Shown here: positions 25,494 to 34,102 of the stretch, one piece after another | Layout of the letters: each line of letters opens with the position of its first letter | Numbering within the stretch: the first letter of the stretch is position 1 | Source: Acinetobacter bouvetii | GTDB taxonomy: Bacteria; Pseudomonadota; Gammaproteobacteria; Pseudomonadales; Moraxellaceae | Direction of reading: 5' to 3' | NCBI RefSeq assembly: GCF_902753875.1 | Contig: NZ_CADDTS010000030.1 | Location: 1 to 41,232 of the forward strand | DNA length: 41,232 nucleotides | Notes under the pieces: generated by a model | What the model was told of the DNA's origin: nothing | Database searches by the model: none | Seen by the model: only the letters and a program-made list of their open reading frames with translations | Program-made: the position numbers and the translations under genes

Positions 25494-26210
25494 ATGCCGC
25501 GTTTTTATATTGAAGCTGATTTAACAGTGGATATGAATGTTGAATTAACCGAAACGGTTTTTCATCACTGGGTCAAAGTATTACGTGCACAAGTCGGTGA
25601 AAAAGCCATCTTGTTCAATGGACAAGGTGGTGAATATGAAGTGATGCTTATTGAAGTTGCAAAAAAATCTGCAAGTGTTTCTGTCGACTCATTCAATCCT
25701 GATGACCGTACTCCAACTTTTACGACCATACTTGGACAAGTGATGAGTAAAGGTGACCGTATGGATTATGTCATTCAAAAAGCCACAGAACTTGGCGTCA
25801 CCAAAATTCAACTGCTCACCTCTGAACGCTGTGAAATGCGTCTTAAATATGATCGTGACCAAAAGAAAATAGATCACTGGCAAGGCATTGCCATTGCTGC
25901 CTGTGAACAATGCGGCATGAACAAAGTACCGGAAGTATTAGCTCCCGTCTCCTTGCAAGACTGGCTGGCCAGCGAACTGCCTGCGACCAAACTGGTACTT
26001 GCACCAAACAAGGATCAAGTCGATGTATTGGCCAATGCTACACCTGATATTGCTTTGCTGATTGGGCCTGAAGGTGGGCTGAGTGAGGCTGAAATACAAT
26101 TATCTAACAATATCGGATTCGTGAATTGGTGTATTGGTAACCGAGTTTTACGTACAGAAACCGCGCCAGTCGTAGCTTTATCCATTTTAAACTACAACTT
26201 AACTATATAG
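25494..26210 (+). CDS. rsmE: 16S rRNA m3U1498 methyltransferase
   Basis: RsmE is a SPOUT-family enzyme that methylates U1498 of 16S rRNA using SAM. The 238-residue protein has an N-terminal PUA-like domain (MPRFYIEADL, HHWVKVLRAQVGE, LFNGQGGEYE) and a C-terminal trefoil-knot domain with QVMSKGDRMDYVIQKATELGV, AIAACEQCGMNKVPEV, LLIGPEGGLSEAEI and LGNRVLRTETAP-type ending (here IGNRVLRTETAPVVAL). It follows metF by 30 bases, so it is probably in the same transcript, though with a weak ribosome-binding site. The product SAH of its reaction is the AhcY substrate. Confidence 0.97.
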   Translation: MPRFYIEADLTVDMNVELTETVFHHWVKVLRAQVGEKAILFNGQGGEYEVMLIEVAKKSASVSVDSFNPDDRTPTFTTILGQVMSKGDRMDYVIQKATELGVTKIQLLTSERCEMRLKYDRDQKKIDHWQGIAIAACEQCGMNKVPEVLAPVSLQDWLASELPATKLVLAPNKDQVDVLANATPDIALLIGPEGGLSEAEIQLSNNIGFVNWCIGNRVLRTETAPVVALSILNYNLTI

Positions 26211-26257
26211 TTCATCAGAATTTAGATAAATGGGTTATGATTCGATTGATTTTTTTA

Positions 26258-26302
26258 AATAACGTTATTACTCTTGACTTAAAGATACAAATGTATATTT
26301 AA
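26258..26302 (+). promoter_or_regulatory. Predicted promoter with adjacent 12-bp palindrome, upstream of the GGDEF-EAL gene
   Basis: AATAACGTTATT (26258-26269) is a perfect palindrome five bases before TTGACT (26274-26279); ATTTAA/TTTAAA near 26297-26303 gives a 17-18-base spacer. The palindrome is a possible regulator site. About 80 bases of untranslated leader would follow. Confidence 0.45.
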
Positions 26303-26381
26303 AATATAGTTTAGTTGTTTAACGAAGTTAAAAAATTTAATAAGTAATTTATCGCAAAACAAAAATAAGGTTTTTGCTTAT

Positions 26382-29243
26382 ATGTCAGATATGCAAGATG
26401 AGTATATAAAACAGCACGTGAGTGCTGCTCAAATTACCAATACGATTCGCCTTAGTCGGTTGTTTCTTATAAGCATTCTGATCGTTTCTGCATATGTATA
26501 TGGTATCTATCAATTTTATTTTTCCAAACCTTCCTTTTATTTAAATCTATGGTTTACTGGCACCGAACTCTTTAGCTGTATCTGTCTACTGATCAGCAGT
26601 ATTTTTTTTAAGACTGATCAATTTTCTTTAAATCATGCACATCGCTGGATTCAATTCCAATGTCTGACCATTGGTTGTTGTATTGCTATCGGCATTACAC
26701 TGTTTTATTACTACTTGCCTCAATATAATCAAAACTTTAATCCTATAAATGCACTAGTTTTATCTGCACTTTTAATAATTGTTAGTCAAGCATTTGCCCT
26801 GACCTTTTTAACCCAGCGCTTGGGTTATTTCTGTTTGGCCTTTATACCAGCAATTACGCCCTACATTGCTTCTCAATTTATAATCACTGAAACAACAAAC
26901 TACCTATTTCACCTAACTATTAATTTTGTTTTGATTGTCATATTAATGTGCGCCAATATCACCAGTAGAATTCACCAGCGTATTTCGGCACTATATTCTA
27001 AAAACAATCGTTTAGTGCAAAATGCCAAACAGCAGGTGTTATGGACGGATGAATTATGTCAACAATTACAAGCCGAAATCAATAAATCTAAAGACATTGA
27101 GCTGCAATTACAGTTAAACAATCAGTTGCTTGAACAAAAAGTCAGAGAACGAACTTTCGATATTGCCAAGATGAATACCGATCTGGAAAATCAACAGCAA
27201 AATCTTGTTTTAGCTCATGAAATCGCTGGGCTTAGACCTTGGGACTGGAATATCAAAGATCGTGAAATTTCAATAACTGACTCCAAACAAAGAAAGACGC
27301 TCAAACCGTCCAAGCAGCATCATCACCAGCTACAAAACATTATCCACCCTGATGATGTTCATCCCTTCAAGCATGCAATGACTCAACATTTGCGTGGTCA
27401 GACTGAGCTTTATGAAATTTCTTATCGTGTTCAGCAAAGTAATGGTAAATGGAAATGGGTACACGATATTGGTCGAGTGATTAGTCGTGATCCGGAAACT
27501 AAAAAACCATTACGCATGGTAGGTATTCGTCGAGATATTCAACAGGAACGTGCTGATCAGGAACGCTTAAAATTGGCGGCCAGTGTGCTGCAACAAGCAG
27601 CTGAAGGGATTTTTATTTTAGATGAACAGTTATGTTATATAGACATTAATCCATTCTATGAACAGCTCACCGGTTTTTCACACCAACAAATCGTCGGCAA
27701 AAGTATATTTGATATAACGATCAACTATAAATCTCAACAAAGAAGTAGTCATAATTCCATTATCAAACAGCTGCAAACTACAGGTGAATTCGATGGAGAA
27801 CTACATGAAAAATTCCACTCCGGCAAAGAATTAACTGTCTGGATGCACATCAATGCCATTACCGATGAACAGAACCGGGTTACTCATTATATCGGTATCG
27901 TTTCTGATTTAACTGAACGTAAGCTACAAGAACAGCGCCTGTCTTATTTAGAAAATTACGACCCTTTGACTGACTTACCAAATCGTTTTTACTATAACTA
28001 TCAATTACACCAATACTTAGTCACTCAAAAAGATTCACTTAATCAACTGGCAGTCATCCGTTTAAATATTGACCGCTTCAGACCTTTAAATGATTTCCTC
28101 AGTAATAGTGGCGGCGATGAGCTATTACGCCAAGTAGCACAAAGACTGCGCCTGACCAATGCTGAAGCGTTATTTGTAGCGCATTTAAATGGTGATGATT
28201 TCGCTATTGTCTATGAAATTTCTCATATTCGCCCATCCATCCAGCAGCATTGTGAACGCATTACCAAAGCATTTTCGTTACCGTTTAATATTTTTGGTCA
28301 GGATCACATCATCACCCTGTCTATGGGGATTGCGTTCTATCCTGAAAATGGACGTCAGCTCGATTATCTGAATAGCTGTGCAGAACAAGCATTGGCAGAA
28401 GCGAAAAGCTTAGGCGGTAACACCATTTGTTATTATTCAAATAAAAATACCGCTTTACTTGAACAAGGCATTTATCTGGAGCGTGATTTACGCCATGCCA
28501 TAAATAATAATGAACTGGTGGTGTATTATCAGCCAAAAATTAATTTCAGTGACCAAAACATTTATGGCTTTGAAGCTTTGGTACGCTGGAACCACCCTAC
28601 TAAAGGTATTATTCCACCGAATATGTTTATTCCTTTAGCCGAACAGACCAGCCTGATCTCGGATATCGGCCGCATTGTGATTCAACAAACCGCTAAACAA
28701 ATCCGCTACTGGAACAATATCGGTTTTGACAATATTTGTGTTTCAGTCAATGTAGTAGCACAGCAATTGCAACGCGGACAATTACTGGAAGATCTCGATC
28801 ATGCCATCCAAAGCTATGACATTTGTGGTTCTAGTCTGGAGCTGGAAATTACCGAATCATCACTTCTGGAAAATTCTGTCACAGTTAAAAACGTTTTAAA
28901 TGAAATTAAAAAACGTAAAATCCATATCTCGCTAGACGATTTTGGCACAGGTTACTCCTCCCTGTCTTATTTGGCCGACTTCCCGATAGATATACTTAAA
29001 ATTGATCGCAGTTTTGTTTCTAAAATCGGGCAAAACAAACAGGAAGCCATAGTTAGTGCCATGATTGCCATGGGTAAAGCCATGGGAATGACGGTGGTTG
29101 CAGAAGGCATTGAAACCAAACAGCAACTTCAATACCTGCAAGATCTGGAATGTGACATTGCACAAGGTTTCCTCTTTTCCAAGCCACTTCCAGAAAATGA
29201 AGCGACGATATACCTAGAACAACACCGACTTATACCTTCTTGA
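26382..29243 (+). CDS. Membrane PAS-PAS-GGDEF-EAL protein, probable cyclic-di-GMP phosphodiesterase
   Basis: A 953-residue signalling protein. Six membrane helices span about residues 27-195, followed by a coiled coil (about 210-272), two PAS domains (about 275-390, with the PAC-like KWKWVHDIGRVISRD, and 395-515, with GIFILDEQLCYIDINPFYEQLTGFS), GGDEF (about 525-685) and EAL (about 700-945). The GGDEF signature is NGDDF at residues 603-607 instead of GGDEF, so cyclase activity is unlikely. The EAL domain keeps its key motifs: EALVRW (731), ELEITES, ISLDDFGTGYSSL, LKIDRSFV and VVAEGIET. It therefore probably breaks down cyclic-di-GMP, controlled by signals read by the membrane and PAS parts and perhaps by GTP at the degenerate GGDEF. 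Monocistronic; start ATG 26382 has AAGG about 12 bases upstream, which is far. Confidence 0.93.
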   Translation: MSDMQDEYIKQHVSAAQITNTIRLSRLFLISILIVSAYVYGIYQFYFSKPSFYLNLWFTGTELFSCICLLISSIFFKTDQFSLNHAHRWIQFQCLTIGCCIAIGITLFYYYLPQYNQNFNPINALVLSALLIIVSQAFALTFLTQRLGYFCLAFIPAITPYIASQFIITETTNYLFHLTINFVLIVILMCANITSRIHQRISALYSKNNRLVQNAKQQVLWTDELCQQLQAEINKSKDIELQLQLNNQLLEQKVRERTFDIAKMNTDLENQQQNLVLAHEIAGLRPWDWNIKDREISITDSKQRKTLKPSKQHHHQLQNIIHPDDVHPFKHAMTQHLRGQTELYEISYRVQQSNGKWKWVHDIGRVISRDPETKKPLRMVGIRRDIQQERADQERLKLAASVLQQAAEGIFILDEQLCYIDINPFYEQLTGFSHQQIVGKSIFDITINYKSQQRSSHNSIIKQLQTTGEFDGELHEKFHSGKELTVWMHINAITDEQNRVTHYIGIVSDLTERKLQEQRLSYLENYDPLTDLPNRFYYNYQLHQYLVTQKDSLNQLAVIRLNIDRFRPLNDFLSNSGGDELLRQVAQRLRLTNAEALFVAHLNGDDFAIVYEISHIRPSIQQHCERITKAFSLPFNIFGQDHIITLSMGIAFYPENGRQLDYLNSCAEQALAEAKSLGGNTICYYSNKNTALLEQGIYLERDLRHAINNNELVVYYQPKINFSDQNIYGFEALVRWNHPTKGIIPPNMFIPLAEQTSLISDIGRIVIQQTAKQIRYWNNIGFDNICVSVNVVAQQLQRGQLLEDLDHAIQSYDICGSSLELEITESSLLENSVTVKNVLNEIKKRKIHISLDDFGTGYSSLSYLADFPIDILKIDRSFVSKIGQNKQEAIVSAMIAMGKAMGMTVVAEGIETKQQLQYLQDLECDIAQGFLFSKPLPENEATIYLEQHRLIPS

Positions 29244-29388
29244 TATAAGTCAAGCTTTCAAACACCAAGTTTGCCTGAAAAAGGTACTTTCGCGACTGTG
29301 ATAAGGTCGCAACAAATGTTATATTCGATCCAATCAAGCAAAAAACCACCAGCCTTGCTGGATCACTCAAGCAACAAACGAGATACAG

Positions 29389-31668
29389 ATGGACGAGCAA
29401 TCTTTAAAACAACAGGCATTGTATTATCACGAATTCCCAACACCAGGAAAAATTAGCGTCACACCTAGCAAGCAACTGGTCAACCAACGTGACTTAGCGC
29501 TTGCCTACTCCCCAGGTGTTGCAGCACCATGTTTAGAGATTGAACGCGACCCTTCTACTGCTGCCCTTTATACGGCTCGTGGTAACCTTGTGGCCGTGGT
29601 CAGTAACGGTACTGCTGTTCTAGGATTAGGCAACATTGGCCCGCTGGCTTCTAAACCAGTGATGGAAGGTAAAGGCGTACTGTTCAAAAAATTCGCCGGT
29701 GTCGATGTATTTGATATTGAAATTGCTGAAAACGATCCAGATAAAATTGTCGACATCGTTGCAGCTCTAGAACCTACTTTTGGCGGTATTAACCTTGAAG
29801 ATATCAAGGCGCCAGAATGTTTCTATATTGAACAAAAACTCCGTGAACGCATGAACATTCCCGTGTTCCATGATGACCAGCACGGTACTTCAATCATCGT
29901 AGGTTCTGCACTTCTTAATGCATTGCAACTAAACGGCAAAAAAATTGAAGAAATCAAGATTGTCGCTTCAGGTGCCGGTGCTGCTGCCCTTTCATGTTTA
30001 AATCTACTTTGCGCTTTGGGTGCGAAGAAAGAAAACATTATTGTGGCCGATTCACGCGGTCTATTGACCACCAAACGTGAAGGTCTAGACGAATCTAAAA
30101 AAGCGTATGTACAAGACATCGAAGGCACACAGCTTGGTGATGTCATGGAAGGCGCGGACATGTTCCTAGGTCTTTCTGCCGCAGGCATTTTGACCAAAGA
30201 AATGGTTAAAGTGATGGCAAAAGATCCTATCATCTTTGCACTTGCTAACCCAGACCCTGAAATTCTGCCTGAACATGCGCATGAAGCACGTCCAGACGTC
30301 ATTATGGCAACAGGCCGCTCTGACTATCCAAACCAGGTGAACAACGCACTTTGCTTCCCTTACATCTTCCGTGGTGCACTAGACGTTGGTGCAACAACCA
30401 TTAACGAAGAGATGAAGATTGCTTGTGTACACGCAATTGCACGTATGGCGCACGTTGAAGCAGACGCAGCATCTTACGGTGAAAAATCAGCTTCATTTGG
30501 TCGTGACTACCTCATTCCACGTCCACTTGATCAACGCTTAATTCTTGAAATTGCACCTGCAATTGCACAAGCAGCAATGGACTCTGGTGTTGCTACACGC
30601 CCGATTCAAGACTTCTCAGCATACCGTCAACGTCTGTCTGAATTCGTCTATAACTCTGCGTTTATCATGAAACCGATTTTTGCTCAGGCAAAAACTGATC
30701 CTAAGCGTATTGCCTATGCTGAAGGTGAAGATCTGCGTGTTCTTCGTGCAGTACAAATTGCAGTCGATGAAGGTCTGGCTAAACCAATCCTTGTAGGTCG
30801 CCCTGCCGTGATTGAAGCAAACATTAAGAAATTAGGTCTACGTCTTGAAGATGGTGTAAACATCACAATCATCGACCAAGAAAAGAACCCACATTACGAA
30901 ATGTTTGCTGATGATTACTACAGCATCATGCAACGTAAAGGTGTAACACCAGAATATGCACAACGTGAAGCACGCCGCCGTTCTACCTTAATCGCATCTA
31001 TGCTGGTTAAACACGGTCTTGCAGATGGTATGCTGTGTGGTACGTATTCAAGCTATGACATCCACCTGGATTTCGTAAGCAACGTCATTGGCAAGAAAGA
31101 AGGTCATAACACATTCTTCACGCTCAATGCGTTAATGCTTGAAGACCGTAACCTGTTCATCGCTGATACATACATCAACCGTAACCCGACAGCTGAACAG
31201 TTGGCTGAAATGACGATTCTTGCAGCTGAAGAAGTACGTCGTTTTGGTGTAACACCTCGCATCGCGCTTCTTTCTCACTCAAGCTTCGGTAGCGACCAAG
31301 ATGACTTAAGCGCGCAAAAAATGCGTAAAGTATATGACATCTTGTCTAAAACTGCGCCTGAACTGGAAGTTGAAGGTGAAATGCACGGTGATGCGGCACT
31401 TGACGAAAACATCCGTCAATTCGCATTCCCGAACTCGCGCTTCAAAGGTTCTGCAAACTTGCTCATTATGCCTAACCTAGATGCAGCCAACATTTCGTTT
31501 AACCTGTTGAAATCAACTTCAGGTAATAACGTAACGATTGGCCCTATCCTGTTGGGTGCAGCTAAACCTGTTCACATTTTGACACCTACTACGACTACAC
31601 GTCGTTTGGTGAACATGACTGCATTAACTGTTGCTGAAATTCAGGAAAACGAAAAGTCAGCACTTTAA
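29389..31668 (+). CDS. maeB: NADP-dependent malic enzyme with phosphotransacetylase-like domain
   Basis: MaeB decarboxylates malate to pyruvate with production of NADPH. The 759-residue protein has the malic N-terminal domain (about 15-150: [37 protein letters not shown]-type [11 protein letters not shown]), an NAD(P)-binding domain (about 160-410: [45 protein letters not shown]), and a C-terminal phosphotransacetylase-like domain (about 430-755) that in relatives is regulatory rather than catalytic. Start ATG 29389 ([21 protein letters not shown]) has only a weak GAGA upstream. The 145-bp leader contains small hairpins (GCGAC/GTCGC near 29289-29308 and CCAGC-CTT-GCTGG near 29349-29361). It ends at the terminator that overlaps the cca control region. 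Confidence 0.97.
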   Translation: MDEQSLKQQALYYHEFPTPGKISVTPSKQLVNQRDLALAYSPGVAAPCLEIERDPSTAALYTARGNLVAVVSNGTAVLGLGNIGPLASKPVMEGKGVLFKKFAGVDVFDIEIAENDPDKIVDIVAALEPTFGGINLEDIKAPECFYIEQKLRERMNIPVFHDDQHGTSIIVGSALLNALQLNGKKIEEIKIVASGAGAAALSCLNLLCALGAKKENIIVADSRGLLTTKREGLDESKKAYVQDIEGTQLGDVMEGADMFLGLSAAGILTKEMVKVMAKDPIIFALANPDPEILPEHAHEARPDVIMATGRSDYPNQVNNALCFPYIFRGALDVGATTINEEMKIACVHAIARMAHVEADAASYGEKSASFGRDYLIPRPLDQRLILEIAPAIAQAAMDSGVATRPIQDFSAYRQRLSEFVYNSAFIMKPIFAQAKTDPKRIAYAEGEDLRVLRAVQIAVDEGLAKPILVGRPAVIEANIKKLGLRLEDGVNITIIDQEKNPHYEMFADDYYSIMQRKGVTPEYAQREARRRSTLIASMLVKHGLADGMLCGTYSSYDIHLDFVSNVIGKKEGHNTFFTLNALMLEDRNLFIADTYINRNPTAEQLAEMTILAAEEVRRFGVTPRIALLSHSSFGSDQDDLSAQKMRKVYDILSKTAPELEVEGEMHGDAALDENIRQFAFPNSRFKGSANLLIMPNLDAANISFNLLKSTSGNNVTIGPILLGAAKPVHILTPTTTTRRLVNMTALTVAEIQENEKSAL

Positions 31669-31696
31669 TTTAGTCAGCTAGATCACATTTTGTGAC

Positions 31697-31725
31697 TTGA
31701 GAAAACCTCTATTCTGTAGCATGAT
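31697..31725 (+). promoter_or_regulatory. Predicted cca promoter nested in the maeB terminator
   Basis: TTGAGA (31697-31702), a 17-base spacer and CATGAT (31720-31725) match sigma-70 boxes at 5/6 and 4/6. The spacer is the left arm of the terminator stem and the -10 box is in the loop. Start of transcription would be near 31732, just before the right arm. Confidence 0.5.
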
Positions 31726-31748
31726 TGCTTGAAGAATAGAGGTTTTTT
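31702..31748 (+). terminator. Strong intrinsic terminator after maeB, abutting the cca start codon
   Basis: AAAACCTCTATTC (31702-31714) pairs perfectly over 13 bp with GAATAGAGGTTTT (31734-31746) and runs into T6 (31743-31748). The cca ATG follows at 31750, so the right arm contains the cca ribosome-binding site AGAGG. Confidence 0.93.
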
Positions 31749-31749
31749 C

Positions 31750-32985
31750 ATGCAAGTTTATTTAGTAGGCGGTGCGGTTCGAGATCACTTGCTCGGGCAC
31801 CCCTATCACGAAAAAGATTATGTTGTGGTCGGTGCAACACCGGAACAACTTCTTGCTCAGGGCTATCAGCCAGTGGGTAAGGATTTCCCTGTTTTTTTAC
31901 ACCCAGAAACAAAAGAAGAATATGCCCTGGCACGGACTGAACGCAAATCAGGTCACGGCTATCATGGTTTTGAATTTTATACAGATCCGAGCGTAAGTCT
32001 GGAAGATGATTTAATTCGTCGTGACCTCACCATCAATGCCATGGCCATGGATACTGAGGGCAATATTTATGATCCCTATCATGGTCAGCAGGATTTAGAA
32101 CAACGCATACTACGTCATGTTTCAGATGCTTTTATTGAAGATCCATTACGAGTACTGCGCATTGCCCGCTTTGCTGCACGTTATAAAAGTTTAGGCTTTA
32201 GTGTCGCGACTGAAACTCTCGATTTAATGAAACATCTGGTCGAATCAGGTGAACTGGATGCACTAATTTCCGAACGGGTCTGGAAAGAAACCTCTCGCGC
32301 CTTGATGGAAGATCATGCCGATGAATACTTTGCTGTCTTGCGTGCCTGTGGAGCTTTAAAAGTCCTCTTCCCGGAACTGGATGCCTTGTACGGTATTCCG
32401 CAGCGACCTGAATATCATCCGGAAATTGATTGTGGTATTCATACCATGATGTCATTACAACAAGCCTGTAAAGCCAACTATTCTTTAGATGTACGATTCG
32501 CAGTTCTGGTACATGACTTGGGCAAAGCACTGACCCCGACAGATGAATTACCGCGTCATATCATGCATGAAGAACGTGGGGTCAAACCTGTGACCGAAAT
32601 CTGTGATCGCCTGAAAGTACCTACCAATACCAAACAACTGGCCATTGCGGTCTGCAAAGAACATTTAAAATGTCATCAGGCCTTAACCTTAAAACCTGGC
32701 ACTTTATGGCGTTTATTACAGCGTCTGGATGTATTGCGTCGTCCTGAACGTGTGGAAGCCTATGTACAGGCCTGTGAATGCGATTCTCGTGGCCGTTTAG
32801 GTCTGGAAGACCGTGAATATCCTCAGGCTCAATATGTGCTTGATGCGATGGAGGTAGTGCGTAATATCAAGGCTCAGGATTTACCGCCTGATATTCAGGG
32901 ACCCGATATTGGTGAAATGCTGATTCAACGACGTATTAAAGCGATTGAAGAACTGAAAACGCGGCAGCTTGCTGCAGTGGTATAA
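31750..32985 (+). CDS. cca: CCA-adding tRNA nucleotidyltransferase (with HD domain)
   Basis: Cca adds or repairs the 3' CCA end of tRNAs. The 411-residue class II enzyme starts MQVYLVGGAVRDHLLG, then EKDYVVVG at the metal site, EYALARTERKSGHGYHGF, the RRDLTINAMA motif and DPLRVLRIARFAARY. The C-terminal HD phosphohydrolase domain is present (DVRFAVLVHDLGKALTP). The first residue of the DxD metal pair is Glu21 instead of Asp (EKD, codons at 31810-31818), a change from the E. coli type. The frame opens at 31729, but that start lies in the terminator loop; ATG 31750 with AGAGG about 8 bases upstream gives the standard N-terminus. Downstream of maeB, from a promoter nested in its terminator. Confidence 0.97.
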   Translation: MQVYLVGGAVRDHLLGHPYHEKDYVVVGATPEQLLAQGYQPVGKDFPVFLHPETKEEYALARTERKSGHGYHGFEFYTDPSVSLEDDLIRRDLTINAMAMDTEGNIYDPYHGQQDLEQRILRHVSDAFIEDPLRVLRIARFAARYKSLGFSVATETLDLMKHLVESGELDALISERVWKETSRALMEDHADEYFAVLRACGALKVLFPELDALYGIPQRPEYHPEIDCGIHTMMSLQQACKANYSLDVRFAVLVHDLGKALTPTDELPRHIMHEERGVKPVTEICDRLKVPTNTKQLAIAVCKEHLKCHQALTLKPGTLWRLLQRLDVLRRPERVEAYVQACECDSRGRLGLEDREYPQAQYVLDAMEVVRNIKAQDLPPDIQGPDIGEMLIQRRIKAIEELKTRQLAAVV

Positions 32986-33009
32986 AAAAAGCACCGAAAG
33001 GTGCTTTTT
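32984..33009 (+). terminator. Intrinsic terminator after cca
   Basis: A7-GCACC-GAAA-GGTGC-T5, a 5-bp GC stem with a GAAA tetraloop, directly after the cca stop. Confidence 0.92.
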
Positions 33010-33029
33010 GCATTTCTATCAATCTCGCT

Positions 33030-33088
33030 AAATCCCTCTTTTGAAAAGAGAGACGTTCCCCCTTTCATAAAGGGGGTTAGGGGGATTT
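33030..33088. repeat. Short palindromic interspersed repeat (59 bp)
   Basis: The outer ends AAATCCC and GGGATTT are inverted copies. Inside are two hairpins, TCTTTT-G-AAAAGA and CCCCCTTT-CAT-AAAGGGGG, and the block GGGTTAGGGGGATTT. This form (AAATCCCCCTAACCCCC...) is a common dispersed repeat in Acinetobacter from general knowledge. It lies between the convergent cca and epmA genes and may also end epmA transcription. Confidence 0.75.
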
Positions 33089-33121
33089 GTAGTGATCAAC
33101 AAATTTGAGTAATGATTTAAA

Positions 33122-34102
33122 TCAGGAAATATCCGCCGGGAAAGTAATGACTTTTTCAAGTTTCATTTGTTCCGTGGCGACCATCAACAAACGGTCAATC
33201 CCCAAAGCAATGCCTGCACATTCACTCATATGCGGAAGTGCTGCCAGTAAATATTCATCAATCGGCATCACATGCAAACCCAGTTTTTCACGTTCAGCAT
33301 TATCTGCTTCAAAACGTGAACGCAACACATCAGCATCAATCAGTTCATCATAAGCATTGGCCAATTCCAGACCTTCGATATACAGCTCGAAACGGGCAGC
33401 AACCAGTTCCCCATCCTCATCGATTCGAGTTTTGGCCAAAGATGCCAATTCAGGTGGAAAATCGGTTAAAAATACCGGCGTATCAAAACCTAGACTCGGC
33501 TCGACAAAATGCGAAAAGAGTAAATCGATATAACCCAGACGGTCATCACCTAGGTCCAGATTTAAGCCCACCCGGTTACAGCAGTCTTTCAGCTCTTTTA
33601 AGCTGGCTTGTAATGGATTGATATTCAGACGATCCATAAAAGCGTGTTTATAACTTAAAATGGTCGGGCGAACTTCACCAAAGCGCTGCTTTAAAGTGAC
33701 ATTCAGCAAGTCAGTGACTTCAAACATCAAATCTTTCAGGCTGAATCCAGGACGATACCATTCCAGCATGGTGAACTCGCTATTGTGCTTACGGCCATGC
33801 TCATCATCACGAAAGACTTTGCAAATTTGATAGATCGGGCCACTGCCACTCGCCAGCAAGCGTTTCATAGCAAATTCAGGTGACGTTTGCAGGTAATGGG
33901 TTTGCGGTTTGCCTTGTAGATGGCGCTGTGCCTGAACAGAAGCTAAATGCACATCAGTCACCCCCGCTTGTGACAAGATCGGGGTTTCAACTTCCAGTAC
34001 ATCACGCTCAGCAAAAAACTGACGAATTTGCGCATACATTTTGGCACGCGCCTGCATGGCCTTTAGGTCACAAGTCGGTTGATAAGCAATAGATTGACTC
34101 AT
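33122..34102 (-). CDS. epmA: Elongation factor P (R)-beta-lysine ligase
   Basis: EpmA (PoxA/GenX) attaches (R)-beta-lysine to elongation factor P, which helps ribosomes through polyproline stretches. The 326-residue protein is a class II lysyl-tRNA synthetase catalytic core without the anticodon-binding domain: VLEVETPILSQAGVTDVHL, HYLQTSPEFAMKRLLASGSGPIYQICKVFRDDEHGRKHNSEFTMLEWYR, and the motif-3 region GIALGIDRLLM. ATG 34102 overlaps the pdxB stop by ATGA, so the two are translationally coupled. epmB and efp are not in the window. Confidence 0.96.
   Translation of the reverse strand: MSQSIAYQPTCDLKAMQARAKMYAQIRQFFAERDVLEVETPILSQAGVTDVHLASVQAQRHLQGKPQTHYLQTSPEFAMKRLLASGSGPIYQICKVFRDDEHGRKHNSEFTMLEWYRPGFSLKDLMFEVTDLLNVTLKQRFGEVRPTILSYKHAFMDRLNINPLQASLKELKDCCNRVGLNLDLGDDRLGYIDLLFSHFVEPSLGFDTPVFLTDFPPELASLAKTRIDEDGELVAARFELYIEGLELANAYDELIDADVLRSRFEADNAEREKLGLHVMPIDEYLLAALPHMSECAGIALGIDRLLMVATEQMKLEKVITFPADIS

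Noticed and set aside
29244..29388. Hairpins upstream of maeB as a riboswitch
   Set aside because: Only two short unrelated stems; no conserved core of a known class is visible.
31729..31749. Longer N-terminus of Cca (seven extra residues)
   Set aside because: It starts inside the terminator loop and departs from the family N-terminus MQVYLVGGAVRD.
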